In this document: piece by piece, positions 1 to 10,133 of the stretch | How the letters are laid out: each line of letters begins with the position of its first letter | Position numbering within the stretch: the stretch's first letter is position 1 | Origin: Roseivivax isoporae LMG 25204 | GTDB lineage: Bacteria > Pseudomonadota > Alphaproteobacteria > Rhodobacterales > Rhodobacteraceae | Length of the DNA stretch: 64,000 bases | Reading direction: 5' to 3' | NCBI RefSeq assembly: GCF_000521865.1 | Contig: NZ_JAME01000001.1 | Coordinates: forward strand, 62,001 to 126,000 | Notes under the pieces: generated by a model | Told to the model about the DNA's origin: nothing | What the model saw: only the letters and a program-made list of their open reading frames with translations | Database searches by the model: none | Translations under genes and position numbers: made by a program

Positions 1-1
1 C

Positions 2-397
2 ATCGCGCAGCGCGCGGTGCGCCTGCGCAGCCTGAAGGACCGGCCGTTTTCCTACGCCGAGACATGGGTGCGCGAGGACATCGGACGGACCTACAGCGCC
101 GAGGACATGGCAACGACGCCGCTCCTGCGGCTCTTCGAGATGGCCGGGGTCAAGATCGCGGGGGCCCACCAGAAGGTGATGGCCCGCTCCGCAGACTATG
201 TCGTGGCCGACCTCCTCGGCGTCGAGGTGGGCTCGGCACTCCTCTGTATCAAGCGTGTAGTGCGGGACGAGAACGGCGCGGCGGTGGAGCGGATCCGCGC
301 GCTCTACCGTCCTGATGTCTACGAGTTCGAGCTGAACCTGACCCTGGGGCAGGGTCCCGACGGCACCCTGTGGCAGCCGTCCCAGTGTATGCCGTGA
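2..397 (+). CDS. GntR/HutC-family transcriptional regulator, C-terminal UTRA part (5' end outside window)
   Basis: The frame is open from the first bases of the window to the TGA at 395-397, so the N-terminal winged-helix part lies upstream. The visible ~130 residues look like a UTRA effector-binding domain: a stretch around TTPLLRLFEMAGVKIAGAHQ, a middle segment VVADLLGVEVGSALLCIKRV, and a final strand pair R-A-L-Y-R-P-D-V-Y-E-F-E, which is the usual end of HutC-type regulators. These proteins bind a small ligand and control nearby transport or catabolic genes. The next gene, an MFS permease, starts 31 bp downstream on the same strand and may be its target or operon partner. The ligand cannot be inferred. 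Apart from the missing start the gene looks intact. Confidence 0.75.
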   Translation: MAQRAVRLRSLKDRPFSYAETWVREDIGRTYSAEDMATTPLLRLFEMAGVKIAGAHQKVMARSADYVVADLLGVEVGSALLCIKRVVRDENGAAVERIRALYRPDVYEFELNLTLGQGPDGTLWQPSQCMP

Positions 398-428
398 CGA
401 TCGCCCTCCGTCGCCGCGCCCGGCGCGC

Positions 429-1604
429 ATGACCGGAATGACCGGTCGGCCGGCACGGCGCCACCCGCTGGTGGCGTTCGCGGCCTTTTTTCACCTTGCG
501 GGCGTGCTTGGCACGCGACCCATCGTGCCGCTTTACGCCAGCGAGTTGGGGATCGGGCCGGCAGAGATCGGCGTGCTGGTCGCGCTGTTCGCCACGTTGC
601 CGCTGTTCCTTGCCTTGCGCGCCGGCCGCTGGCTCGACCTGCGCGGCAGCCGCTCGATGCTGATCACGTGCACGATCGTGGCCGCGCTCGGCCTCGCGCT
701 GCCCGAGCTGATGCCAGGGCGCCCGGGTCTCTACGCCTCGCAGGTCGTGACGGGGAGCGCGTCGACGCTCTTCATCCTCGCGGCTCAGCGCAGTGTCGGC
801 GCGCTCGCGGCCGAGGCCGGGGCGCGCGAGCGCAACGTTGCGATCTTCAGCCTCGGCGTCGCGCTTGCAAGCTTCGCGGGACCGTTCCCTGCGGGTTTCA
901 TCGCAGAAACGCTGGGCTACGGGCCGTCCTTCCTGATGCTCGGCGGGGTGACGCTCGCATCGCTCCTCGTCGCGGTCAGGCTGCCAGCGGACAGGCCAGA
1001 CGCGACCCCGGGCGTCGCGCCGTTCCCCGCCGGCAATCCGCTGCGCGTTCTGGGCTACAACCCCTACATGGGCCGCGCCTTCCTGATCTCGTCTCTCATC
1101 CTGATGGCCAAGGATATTTATGTCGCCTATTTCCCGCTCCATGCCGCGTCGATCGGCCTGTCCGCGGGGACGATCGGGGTCATCATCGGGCTCCACAACG
1201 GAGGAGGCGTTGTGATGCGCGTGGCCCTGCTTCCGCTGGTGGAGTGCTTCGGCAAGAATCGCGTGGTGGTCTCGTCGATCCTGCTCGGGGGCATCCTGTT
1301 CCTCGCGCTGCCCATGCTCGACGGCATCGTCCTTCTTACGCTTGCCTCGATCGGCATCGGGCTCGCGCTGGGTCTCGGTCAGCCGCTGTCGATCTCGACG
1401 ACGATCGCACTGTCGCCGCGGGACAAGCTGGGCGAGGTGTTGGGCGTCCGGCTGGGCTTCAACCGCTTCACGCAGGCCGTCGTGCCCCTGGGCTTCGGCG
1501 GCGCCGTGCTGGTGACAGGCGTCGCCGGCGTCTTCGCGGTGGTGGGCGCGGTCCTGTGCGTCGGCGCGACGCGGCTGCGCATCCCGGACGAGCACAGCCG
1601 CTGA
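429..1604 (+). CDS. Major facilitator superfamily (MFS) transporter
   Basis: A 391-residue integral membrane protein with about twelve hydrophobic segments, typical MFS length. The first helix carries the pattern GVLGTRPIVPLYASELG, and the loop after helix 2 (AGRWLDLRGSRSML) fits the MFS motif-A region, though degenerate. It probably exports or imports a small organic compound across the inner membrane by a proton-coupled mechanism. It follows a UTRA-type regulator by 31 bp, which suggests ligand-controlled expression. Two ATGs, at 429 and 438, could both serve as start; the upstream one was used because the extra residues are basic, as expected before a first helix. The substrate is not identifiable from sequence. 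Confidence 0.8.
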   Translation: MTGMTGRPARRHPLVAFAAFFHLAGVLGTRPIVPLYASELGIGPAEIGVLVALFATLPLFLALRAGRWLDLRGSRSMLITCTIVAALGLALPELMPGRPGLYASQVVTGSASTLFILAAQRSVGALAAEAGARERNVAIFSLGVALASFAGPFPAGFIAETLGYGPSFLMLGGVTLASLLVAVRLPADRPDATPGVAPFPAGNPLRVLGYNPYMGRAFLISSLILMAKDIYVAYFPLHAASIGLSAGTIGVIIGLHNGGGVVMRVALLPLVECFGKNRVVVSSILLGGILFLALPMLDGIVLLTLASIGIGLALGLGQPLSISTTIALSPRDKLGEVLGVRLGFNRFTQAVVPLGFGGAVLVTGVAGVFAVVGAVLCVGATRLRIPDEHSR

Positions 1605-1613
1605 CGCGCGGAA

Positions 1614-3044
1614 CTAGCGGCGCGAGCCCGAGGGGGCGTAGCCGCTGCCGGTGCGGCGGGCGGCGGACCAGGTTTCGGATCCCTCCCGGCGGGTGTCCGC
1701 CATGCCGCAGGCCGCGAAGACGCGGTCGGCCTCGGCCGCGGCCGCGCCCAGGATGTCGTCGGCCGAGACGTGCTGCGGTATCCGGTCGCGCAGGACCACG
1801 CGGCCGTCGACGATCACCGTGGACACGTCGGCGGCGCCGGCGAAATGGGTGACGCGGTTGAGCGGCATGACCGGTGGCCAGAGATGCGCGCTCCGGCCGT
1901 TGAGCAGCACGATGTCGGCCTTCTTGCCCACCTCGAGCGAGCCGATCTCGGCCTCGAGCCCGAGCGCCCGGGCGGCGTCGCGGGTGCACATCTCGAGCAC
2001 CTTGCCCTCGGGCAGGACGTTCGGATCGCGGAAGTGGCGGCGGTGATAATGCATGGCCTGCGCCATGTGGCGGAACATGTCGAAGCCGCGGTCGGGCGCG
2101 CCCGCGTCCGATCCGAGGCAGACGGTGACGCCCGCCTCGATCAGTTCCGGCACCGGGCAGCGTCCGAGGATCGACATGATGGCCGAAGGGTTGTGGATGA
2201 TCGACGCGCCCGTGGCGACGAGCGTGGCGAAATCGGCCTCGACCAGGTCGACGCTGTGGCTGAGCGCGGCACGCGGGGTCAGGAGGTCCAGCTCGGCCGC
2301 CAGCGCGATGGTGCCCCCGCGGTGGCCGTCCTGGGTGAAGAGCACGCCGGTGCGGTCCTGCAGGTCGCGGATGTCCCGCGACATCGTCCGGATCTCGGCC
2401 GCGTGGTCGTCCATGTGGTGCCCGGCATAGACCGGCAGGATCAGCGCGACGCCGGTGCCGCGGCCCAGCACGTCGTCGTGCCGCGCGATGAGGTCCGCGC
2501 TGACGTCGAGCTGGTCCCGGAACGCCACCTGCCGGCCGTCCGGCCCGAAGGTGCGCGGGAACGGCAGCCTGCCGGGGCCGACCGCCATAACCGTGCGCAG
2601 GCCCGCGTCGCGGGTCGCGGCGCAATGGGCGTCGCCCGCCGCTGGCGTGTCGGTGCGCAGCACGTCGGGCCCGCCGCCGAGCAGCGAGACCGCGGTGGTT
2701 ACCCCCGCCATCAGACGCTCGAGCAGAGCGAGGTCCGCCTCGGCCCGCCAGAAGGACGGCGTGGCTGGGCCCGCGTAGATCCGCTCGCAGATGCGGAACC
2801 ACAGGTCGCCGTCGCCGTCGCCCGCCGCGCGGACGAGGCCGTGCCCCGCGTGGGAATGCGCGTCGACGAGGCCGGGCAGGGCGATGAGCCCGGGGCGGTC
2901 GATCACTGTCCGGCCCTCGGGCGGCGCGCCGGTGCCGATCGCCGCGATGCGGTCGCCGGTGACGGCGATCCAGCCGTCCTCGAGCACGCGGCGGCTGTCG
3001 TCCACGGTCAGGATGGTCTCGCAGCGGACGACGATGTCGTGCAT
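1614..3044 (-). CDS. Amidohydrolase of the ATZ/TRZ (cytosine/SAH deaminase-like) family
   Basis: A 476-residue metal-dependent hydrolase of the amidohydrolase superfamily. The N-terminal beta-sandwich start (ILTVDDSRRVLEDGWIAVTG) is followed by the metal motif PGLVDAHSH with His63 and His65, later histidines in LSHSVDLVEADF and IIHNPSAIMS, and the terminal aspartate of the catalytic set in GSDAGAP. The family deaminates or hydrolyses ring C-N bonds of N-heterocycles. The start at 3044 was chosen because the residues before it are low-complexity Arg/Gly/Pro sequence and homologous-looking sequence begins at MHDIVV. It begins 11 bp after the stop of the GntR regulator gene and is probably cotranscribed with it, leftward, divergent from the ABC transporter operon. 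The substrate is unknown but is probably related to that of the two other amidohydrolases in this locus. Confidence 0.85.
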   Translation of the reverse strand: MHDIVVRCETILTVDDSRRVLEDGWIAVTGDRIAAIGTGAPPEGRTVIDRPGLIALPGLVDAHSHAGHGLVRAAGDGDGDLWFRICERIYAGPATPSFWRAEADLALLERLMAGVTTAVSLLGGGPDVLRTDTPAAGDAHCAATRDAGLRTVMAVGPGRLPFPRTFGPDGRQVAFRDQLDVSADLIARHDDVLGRGTGVALILPVYAGHHMDDHAAEIRTMSRDIRDLQDRTGVLFTQDGHRGGTIALAAELDLLTPRAALSHSVDLVEADFATLVATGASIIHNPSAIMSILGRCPVPELIEAGVTVCLGSDAGAPDRGFDMFRHMAQAMHYHRRHFRDPNVLPEGKVLEMCTRDAARALGLEAEIGSLEVGKKADIVLLNGRSAHLWPPVMPLNRVTHFAGAADVSTVIVDGRVVLRDRIPQHVSADDILGAAAAEADRVFAACGMADTRREGSETWSAARRTGSGYAPSGSRR

Positions 3045-3055
3045 GGCGGGTGCGC

Positions 3056-3751
3056 TCACAGCAGGATGTCCTTCAGGTCGCCGCCGGCGATCGAATCCTG
3101 GTCCAGGTCGAGCGACCCCTCCAGATGTTCGAGGTGGTGCACCATGAGGTCGGTGGCCCGCGCCGCGTCGCCGCGGGTGATGGCGGCCACGATCTCGGCA
3201 TGTTCGTCGGGACCGCAATCGGTGCCCGTGCGGACCTGGTACATGGCGATGATGAGCGACGTGCGCGAGACGAGGTCGCGCAGAACCTCCCAGAGATAGG
3301 GCGATCCCGCGAGCTCTCCCACGAGCAGGTGGAAGCCGCCCGACAGCCGGATCGCGGTGCGGGTGTCCCCGGCGGCGAGCGCCGCGCGTTCGCTCTGCAC
3401 GTGCCGTTCGAGCCGCGCGACGGTGTCGGGCGTGGCCGCGGCGCAGAGCCGGGCGGCCAGCTGCGTCTCGATGGTGCGGCGGGCGAAGAAGATGTCGCGC
3501 GCCTCCTCGATCGAGGGTTGCGCGACGAAGGCGCCGCGATGGGGAACGATGGTGACGAGCCCGTCATGCTGCAGCGCGGTCAGCGCGTGGCGAATCCGGG
3601 CGCGGCTGACCGAGAAGATCTCGGCGAGCTGTTCCTCCTTGAGTCGGGTGCCCGGACGCATCTTGCGGTCCGCGATCGCGCGCCAGATCCGGTTGTAGAC
3701 CTCGGTCTGCGGCGTGTCGGTCGAAGTCTCTGAGGGGGACAAGACGTTCAT
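3056..3751 (-). CDS. GntR family regulator, FadR/FCD subfamily
   Basis: A 231-residue regulator. Residues about 15-75 form the GntR winged helix (TEVYNRIWRAIADRKMRPGT, then the LKEEQLAEIFSVSRARIRHA recognition region). Residues about 85-215 form an all-helical FCD domain with the metal-binding type histidines in GGFHLLVGEL and VHHLEHLEG. It is transcribed leftward with the amidohydrolase that follows after 11 bp, and divergently from the peptide-type ABC transporter operon starting at 3920. Two inverted repeats of the kind bound by this subfamily lie in the shared intergenic region (3796-3807 and 3823-3836), so it probably represses both directions until the transported substrate or a product binds. 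Ligand unknown. Confidence 0.88.
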   Translation of the reverse strand: MNVLSPSETSTDTPQTEVYNRIWRAIADRKMRPGTRLKEEQLAEIFSVSRARIRHALTALQHDGLVTIVPHRGAFVAQPSIEEARDIFFARRTIETQLAARLCAAATPDTVARLERHVQSERAALAAGDTRTAIRLSGGFHLLVGELAGSPYLWEVLRDLVSRTSLIIAMYQVRTGTDCGPDEHAEIVAAITRGDAARATDLMVHHLEHLEGSLDLDQDSIAGGDLKDILL

Positions 3752-3795
3752 CCTTTTGATTCAGTGAGACTTTCCATTTTGCCTAAACTTATGGC

Positions 3796-3807
3796 AACAA
3801 TTTTGTT
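3796..3807. promoter_or_regulatory. Inverted repeat between divergent GntR and ABC operons
   Basis: AACAA and TTGTT arms flank a central TT, giving an exact 5-bp inverted repeat in an AT-rich stretch that contrasts with the GC-rich surroundings. It lies 27 bp from the stronger palindrome at 3823-3836. It may be a second, weaker regulator site; AT-richness alone could also produce it. Confidence 0.45.
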
Positions 3808-3822
3808 CGCACAAGTAGTAAA

Positions 3823-3836
3823 AATTGTAGACAATT
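3823..3836. promoter_or_regulatory. Probable GntR/FCD operator
   Basis: AATTGTAGACAATT has perfect 6-bp arms around a central AG. The core TTGTAGACAA matches the GT...AC spacing known for FadR/VanR-type GntR operators. It sits between a divergently transcribed GntR gene (start 3751) and the ABC importer operon (start 3920), the expected place for autoregulation and operon control. Confidence 0.7.
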
Positions 3837-3919
3837 ATTGGTGAACCTGTTTGCAATATTGCTGACGCGGACAGCCGGCCTCGGGCGGCGGAACCGCGCA
3901 AGATCCAACGGGAGACCAC

Positions 3920-5488
3920 ATGATGTATCGCGACCTGATGATGACTGCCGCCGTGCTCGGCTGCATCGCGACCGGGGCCAGCGCGGAAACCCTGCGTTAC
4001 GCCACCGCCCGCGACGTGTACGGGCTCGACCCGCACGCGGTGACCGACAGCTTCACCAACATCTTCACCCACCACATCTACGAGCCGCTGGTGCGCTACG
4101 ACGCCGACATGACCGTCGAGCCGGCTCTCGCGACGTCGTGGGAGGTGATCGAGCCGGCGCGCGTCCGCTTCACCCTGCGGGAGGGCGTGACCTTCCACGG
4201 CGGCGAGACCTTCGATGCCGCGGACGTGCAGGTATCGCTGATGCGGGCGGTCGATCCGAAATCGCCCCTGCGCGGCAACCTGCCGGGCCTGAAGGCGGTC
4301 GAGATCGTCGACGATCTGACCGTCGACCTGGTGCTCGAAGGGCCGGCGCCGCTGCTCAACAACTACCTGACCAACATCTTCATCCTCGACAGCGGCTGGC
4401 TCGAGGAGCACGGCGCCACGACGCCCATCGACGCGAGCCAGGGCGAGGAGGGCTACACCACCAACAACGCCAACGGCACCGGGCCCTTCCGGCTCGAGAG
4501 CCGCCGCCCCGACGCGCTGAACGTGCTCGTGGTGAACGAGGACTGGTGGGACACGCCGCAGCACAACCTGACCCGGATCGAGCATTCGCCCATCGGGTCG
4601 GACGCGACGCGGGTCGCGGCGCTCCTGTCGGGCGAGATCGACCTCATCGAGCCCGCCCCGCTGCAGGACGCCGCGCGCATCGAGGCCGCCGAGGGCGTGC
4701 GGATGCTCGAGAACCCCGGCCTGCGCAGCATCATGATGGGCATCAACATGGGCGACAGCCTCGTCGACGGCGACGTCGAGGGCAATCCGCTCAAGGACCT
4801 GCGCGTGCGCCAGGCGCTCTACCACGCGATCAACATGGACCTGATCCGCGACCGCATCATGCGCGGCAAGTCGCGGGTCACCGGGTCGCTGATCGCGCCG
4901 CAGGTGACGGGCTACAGCGAGGCGATGGACGAACGGCTGCCCTATGACCCCGAGAAGGCACGGGCGCTCCTGGCCGAGGCGGGCTATCCCGACGGCTTCG
5001 CGTTCAACCTCAACTGCCCGAACGACCGCTACGTGAACGATGAGGCGATCTGCCAGGCGATGGCGGCGATGATGGCGCAGGCGGGCTTCAAGCCGCGGCT
5101 CCTCGCCGAACCGCGCCAGATCCACTTCCAGAAGGTCGACAACCGCGAGGTGGACGTCTTCATGCTGGGCTGGGCGACGCTGCCCATGCTCGACGGCTTC
5201 TCGGTCCTGTCGGCGATGCTGGCGACGCCGGAAGGCGAGTACGGCACCTTCACGCCGGCGGGCTACGCGAACCCGCGCGTCGACGAGCTGACCCGTGGCG
5301 TCGCGGTCGAGCTCGACCCCGAAAAGCGGCTCTCCATGATGCAGGAGGCGCTGATGCTCGCGCACGAGGACGTGGCCTGGCTGCCGCTGCACCAGCAGCC
5401 CTTGTCCTGGGCGGTGCGCGACAGCGTCGAGATCCCGCAGGCCGCCGACGACCTCGTGCGCCTCTGGTACGCGCGCATCCAGAACTGA
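3920..5488 (+). CDS. ABC transporter periplasmic substrate-binding protein, family 5 (Dpp/Opp type)
   Basis: A 522-residue secreted binding protein. Residues 1-22 form a signal peptide ending ATGASA before ETLRYATA. The mature part has the family-5 hallmarks: an opening LRYATARDVYGLDPHAV, the IYEPLVRYD and ATSWEVIEP segments, the VRFTLREGVTFHGGETFDAADV region, and a C-terminal VAWLPLHQQPLSWAV. It captures a peptide-like or other amide compound in the periplasm for the permeases encoded next. GGGAG precedes the start at a suitable distance; ATG at 3923 is an alternative. It is the first gene of an operon running to 13517. A GC-rich hairpin (5498-5525) separates it from the permease genes, which commonly keeps binding-protein mRNA more abundant. 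Confidence 0.92.
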   Translation: MMYRDLMMTAAVLGCIATGASAETLRYATARDVYGLDPHAVTDSFTNIFTHHIYEPLVRYDADMTVEPALATSWEVIEPARVRFTLREGVTFHGGETFDAADVQVSLMRAVDPKSPLRGNLPGLKAVEIVDDLTVDLVLEGPAPLLNNYLTNIFILDSGWLEEHGATTPIDASQGEEGYTTNNANGTGPFRLESRRPDALNVLVVNEDWWDTPQHNLTRIEHSPIGSDATRVAALLSGEIDLIEPAPLQDAARIEAAEGVRMLENPGLRSIMMGINMGDSLVDGDVEGNPLKDLRVRQALYHAINMDLIRDRIMRGKSRVTGSLIAPQVTGYSEAMDERLPYDPEKARALLAEAGYPDGFAFNLNCPNDRYVNDEAICQAMAAMMAQAGFKPRLLAEPRQIHFQKVDNREVDVFMLGWATLPMLDGFSVLSAMLATPEGEYGTFTPAGYANPRVDELTRGVAVELDPEKRLSMMQEALMLAHEDVAWLPLHQQPLSWAVRDSVEIPQAADDLVRLWYARIQN

Positions 5489-5497
5489 CCGGGCGGC

Positions 5498-5525
5498 GGG
5501 GCGCGGTCGCATCGCGTCCCGCCCC
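5498..5525 (+). terminator. GC-rich hairpin after the binding-protein gene
   Basis: GGGGCG (5498-5503) can pair with CGCCCC (5520-5525), with further GC pairing possible inside. No T-run follows, so it is more likely an mRNA-stabilising or partially attenuating stem between the binding-protein and permease genes than a full terminator. Confidence 0.45.
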
Positions 5526-5560
5526 GTAGATCCGTCCCACCCCCGAGGAAGGAGCCCCTC

Positions 5561-6544
5561 ATGCTCGGATTTCTGATCCGCCGCATCATCCAGTCGATCT
5601 TCGTGATGCTCGCCGTCGCGTTGATCGCCTTCATGATGTTCCGTTTCATGGGCGACCCGGTCAACTCGATGGTGGCCGAGACCGCCACGACCGAGGAACG
5701 CGAGGCCGTCCGCGAGAGACTGGGCCTCGACCAGCCGCTCTGGGTCCAGTACGGGCGCTTCGTGGCGCGCGCCGCGCAGGGGGATTTCGGCCTGTCCTGG
5801 CGCAACGCGCGCCCGGTCTCGACGCTCCTGGCCGAACGGTTCCCGGCGACGGCAGAGCTCGTTCTGGTCGCGGCGGGCCTGTCGCTCCTCGTGGGCATCC
5901 CGCTCGGCATCCTGACGGCGCTGAAGCCCGGCAGCTTGTCGGCGCAGACGCTGCAATTCGTGTCGCTGATCGGGATCTCGCTGCCGACTTTCGTGACGGG
6001 TATCCTCCTGATCCTCGTCTTCTCGGTCTGGCTCAATTGGCTGCCCTCGTTCGGGCGCGGCACCGTGGTCGACATCGGCTGGTGGTCGACCGGGTTCCTG
6101 ACCGTGTCGGGGCTCAAGGCACTGATCCTTCCCTCGGTCATGCTCTGCCTCTTCCAGCTGACGCTCATCATGCGGCTCGTGCGGGCCGAGATGATGGAGG
6201 TGCTGCGCACGGACTACATCAAGTTCGCCCGCGCCCGCGGCCTGCCGAACCGGTCGATCCATTTCCGGCACGCGCTCAAGAACACGCTGATCCCGGTCAT
6301 CACGATCTTCGGCCTGCAGCTCGGCGGCCTCATCGCCTTTGCCATCATCACCGAGACGGTGTTCCAGTGGCCGGGCATGGGCGCGCTGTTCATCCAGGCG
6401 GTCAGCTTCGGCGACGTGCCCGTGATGGCGGCCTACCTCGTCCTGGTCAGCCTGATCTTCGTCGTCATCAACACCAGCGTCGATCTCCTCTACGCGGTGC
6501 TCGACCCGCGCCTGCGCGCGGATGCCGCGCGCGCGGCGCATTGA
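5561..6544 (+). CDS. ABC transporter permease, DppB type
   Basis: A 327-residue inner-membrane permease with an N-terminal helix (LGFLIRRIIQSIFVMLAVAL), the conserved FRFMGDPV-like start of DppB/OppB proteins, and several further helices. The cytoplasmic EAA loop that contacts the ATPases is visible as RTDYIKFARARGLPNRSIHF near residue 215. It forms the transmembrane channel with the DppC-type protein encoded 16 bp downstream. GGAAGGAG precedes the start. Length and layout are normal for the family. Confidence 0.92.
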   Translation: MLGFLIRRIIQSIFVMLAVALIAFMMFRFMGDPVNSMVAETATTEEREAVRERLGLDQPLWVQYGRFVARAAQGDFGLSWRNARPVSTLLAERFPATAELVLVAAGLSLLVGIPLGILTALKPGSLSAQTLQFVSLIGISLPTFVTGILLILVFSVWLNWLPSFGRGTVVDIGWWSTGFLTVSGLKALILPSVMLCLFQLTLIMRLVRAEMMEVLRTDYIKFARARGLPNRSIHFRHALKNTLIPVITIFGLQLGGLIAFAIITETVFQWPGMGALFIQAVSFGDVPVMAAYLVLVSLIFVVINTSVDLLYAVLDPRLRADAARAAH

Positions 6545-6560
6545 GGGACGGGAGGCACCA

Positions 6561-7478
6561 ATGGCAGACACGACCTTCCACCGCGCGCTCGACAGCGACC
6601 TTTTCTGGAGCTTCCGGAAGTCCTGGACCGCGCGCGTCTCGAGCCTCGTCCTCCTCGTGCTCTTCGGCGCCGCGATCTTCGCGCCCTGGCTCGCGACGCA
6701 GAACCCCTACGACATCTCGCAGCTCTTCCTGCTCGACAGCGAGCTGCCGCCCATGTGGATCGACGGGGGCGATCCGCGCTACATCCTCGGCACCGACCAG
6801 CAGGCGCGCGATCTCTACTCGGCCATCCTCTACGGGCTGCGGCTGTCGCTCGTCGTGGGCTTCGCCTCGGTGGCGCTGGCGGCCGCGCTGGGGATCACGC
6901 TCGGTCTTCTCGGCGGGTTCCTGGGCGGGATCGTCGACGCCGCGATCATGCGGGTCGCCGACATCCTCCTGAGCTTTCCGGCGATCCTCGTCGCGCTCCT
7001 CGTGAACGGGATCGCCCGGGGCGTCCTGCCCCCCGACCAGCACGCGGATGCGGCGATCTGGGTGCTGATCCTCGCCATCGGGCTGACCAACTGGGTGCAG
7101 TATGCCCGCACGGTGCGCGGCTCGACCATGGTCGAGCGGCAGAAGGAATACGTGCAGGCCGCGCGCATCAACGGCGTGTCGGGCAGCGGCATCATGATCC
7201 AACACATCCTGCCGAACGTGCTGGGTCCCGTGCTGGTGATCGCCACCATCAACCTCGGCATGGCCGTCCTGACCGAGGCGACGCTGTCCTTCCTCGGGGT
7301 CGGCATGCCGGCGACGCAGCCCTCGCTCGGCACGCTCATCCGCATCGGCAACGAGTACCTGTTCTCGGGCATCTGGTGGGTCGTGATCTTTCCCTCGGTC
7401 GTGCTCGTGGTGCTGGTGTTGGCCGTCAACCTTCTGGGCGACTGGCTGCGCGACGCCCTGAACCCGAAGCTGAGGTAA
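6561..7478 (+). CDS. ABC transporter permease, DppC type
   Basis: A 305-residue permease and partner of the DppB-type protein. It has the long N-terminal segment and first helix typical of DppC/OppC (SSLVLLVLFGAAIFAPWLAT), the motif LGTDQQARDLYSAILYGLR, and an EAA loop near VQAARINGVSGSGIMIQHIL. The start at 6561 follows GGGAGGCACCA; an upstream in-frame start at 6522 would overlap the previous gene and adds only unrelated residues. It is followed after 5 bp by the first ATPase gene. Confidence 0.92.
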   Translation: MADTTFHRALDSDLFWSFRKSWTARVSSLVLLVLFGAAIFAPWLATQNPYDISQLFLLDSELPPMWIDGGDPRYILGTDQQARDLYSAILYGLRLSLVVGFASVALAAALGITLGLLGGFLGGIVDAAIMRVADILLSFPAILVALLVNGIARGVLPPDQHADAAIWVLILAIGLTNWVQYARTVRGSTMVERQKEYVQAARINGVSGSGIMIQHILPNVLGPVLVIATINLGMAVLTEATLSFLGVGMPATQPSLGTLIRIGNEYLFSGIWWVVIFPSVVLVVLVLAVNLLGDWLRDALNPKLR

Positions 7479-7483
7479 CGACC

Positions 7484-8448
7484 ATGACACTTCTGACCGT
7501 GGAAGACCTGACCGTGACCTTTCCCGGCCGCCGCGGGTCGGTGAATGCCATCGAGAACGTCTCTCTGTCCGTCGAGCCGGGGGAAATCCTCGGCATGGTG
7601 GGCGAGAGCGGGGCGGGCAAGTCGATGACCGGCGCGGCCATCATCGGCCTGATCGAGCCGCCGGGACACATCGCGGGGGGCCGCATCACGCTCGAGGGCG
7701 AACGCATCGACACCCTGCCGCCCGAGGCGATGCGACGCATCCGCGGCCGGCGGATCGGCGCGATCTTCCAGGACCCGCTCACGAGCCTCAACCCGGTGCT
7801 GACCGTGGGCGAGCAGCTGATCGAGACGATCCAGACCCATCTCGGGCTGTCGCGGGCCGCGGCGCGCGAGCGGGCAATCGACTGGCTGAGGCGGGTCGGG
7901 ATCCCGGCGCCCGAGGCACGCATCGACACCTATCCGCACCAGTATTCGGGCGGCATGCGCCAGCGCGTGGTGATCGCGCTGGCACTCTGCGCCGAGCCGC
8001 GGCTGGTGATCGCGGACGAGCCCACCACCGCGCTCGACGTGAGCGTGCAGGCGCAGATCATCGCGCTGTTGCGGCGGCTCGCCCGCGAGACCGGCGTGGC
8101 GGTGATCCTCGTGACCCACGACATGGGCGTGATCGCCGAGACGGCGGACCGCGTCGCGGTGATGTATGCGGGCCGGATCGTCGAGGTCGGGCCGGTCGCC
8201 CGGGTGCTCGCCAATCCGCGCCACCCCTACACCGAGGGTCTGATGGCCTCGATCCCGCGGATCGGGCCGCGGCCGGACCGGCTGGCGCAGATCGAGGGCG
8301 CCATGCCGCGACCGCATGCGCGCCCGCCCGGCTGCGCCTTCGCGCCGCGCTGCCCGCACCGCTTCGCGCCCTGCGTCGAGCGGCGGCCAGAGCTGCGCGG
8401 CACGGCCGCCGCGGCGGTCGCCTGTCACCTGACCACGGAGGTTCCCGC

Positions 8449-8452
<4 letters not shown>
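7484..8452 (+). CDS. ABC transporter ATP-binding protein, DppD type
   Basis: A 322-residue ATPase. Walker A is GESGAGKS (about residues 43-50), the Q-loop region is GAIFQDPLTSLNP, the signature is YSGGMRQRV, and Walker B is LVIADEPTTALDV followed by the H-loop THDMG. The C-terminal oligopeptide/dipeptide extension contains GCAFAPRCPHRFAPC, a cysteine-rich element seen in DppD/OppD proteins. It energises import together with the DppF-type ATPase, whose start codon overlaps its stop (ATGA, 8449-8452). Confidence 0.93.
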
Positions 8453-9476
<1,024 letters not shown>

Positions 9477-9477
<1 letters not shown>

Positions 9478-10133
9478 TGGACTTCGACTTCACCCGATTG
9501 CCGCCGCAGGACCGCTACCGGCTGCTGACCAATTTCGTCGGGCCCCGTCCCATCGCGCTCGTGACCACGCGGTCCGAGGCCGGGCATCTCAACGGCGCGC
9601 CGATGAGCTTCTTCAACGTGTTCTCGCAGGACCCGCCGATCGTGATCCTCGGCATCCAGTCGCGGCCCGACGGCGTCGAGAAGGACACCCTGCGCAACAT
9701 CCGCCGCACCAGCGAGTTCTGCGTCAACATGGTCGACATGGAGCTTGCCGAGGGCATGATCCTCTGCGGCGTGAACTTCGCGCCCGAGGTGGACGAGCCG
9801 GCCTTTGCCGGGCTCGGCACGCGTCCCTGCCGCCAGATCGGCGCGGATTACGTGGCGCGCACGCCCTGCGCAATGGAGTGCCGGGTCGAGCGCATCATCG
9901 ACTACCCGCGCCGGGCCATCATCCTCGGCGAGGTGGTCGAGATGACCGTGCGCGACGACTGCCTCGACGCGAGCGGCCGCTACGTCGATCCCGCGGTCTA
10001 CCAGCCGCTCGCGCGGCTCCACGCGGACAATTACGTCGTGGCCGACCGCCAGTTCGAACTGAAGAAGCCGGCCGAGGCGGCGGAATGGGAGGCGGCGCCG
10101 CAGGCCGCGCCCCGGAAGGCGGGGGCAGAGTGA
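9477..10133 (+). CDS. Flavin reductase-like domain protein
   Basis: A 218-residue soluble protein with the flavin reductase (split-barrel FMN-binding) fold. Characteristic segments are NFVGPRPIALVTTRSEAGH near the N-terminus, NGAPMSFFNVFSQDPPIVIL, and the helix DTLRNIRRTSEFCVNMV. Such proteins bind FMN and either reduce it for a partner monooxygenase or carry out small redox reactions. No partner monooxygenase is encoded in this window. Start and stop overlap the neighbouring genes by 1 bp on each side (TGATG), so it is part of the transporter-amidohydrolase operon. Its role in the pathway is unclear. Confidence 0.82.

Noticed and set aside
3761-6571. Very long open frame on the minus strand opposite the binding-protein and permease genes
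   Set aside because: Its translation is rich in Arg, His, Asp and Gln without domain features, while the plus strand encodes clear ABC transporter proteins. GC-rich codon bias creates such mirror frames.
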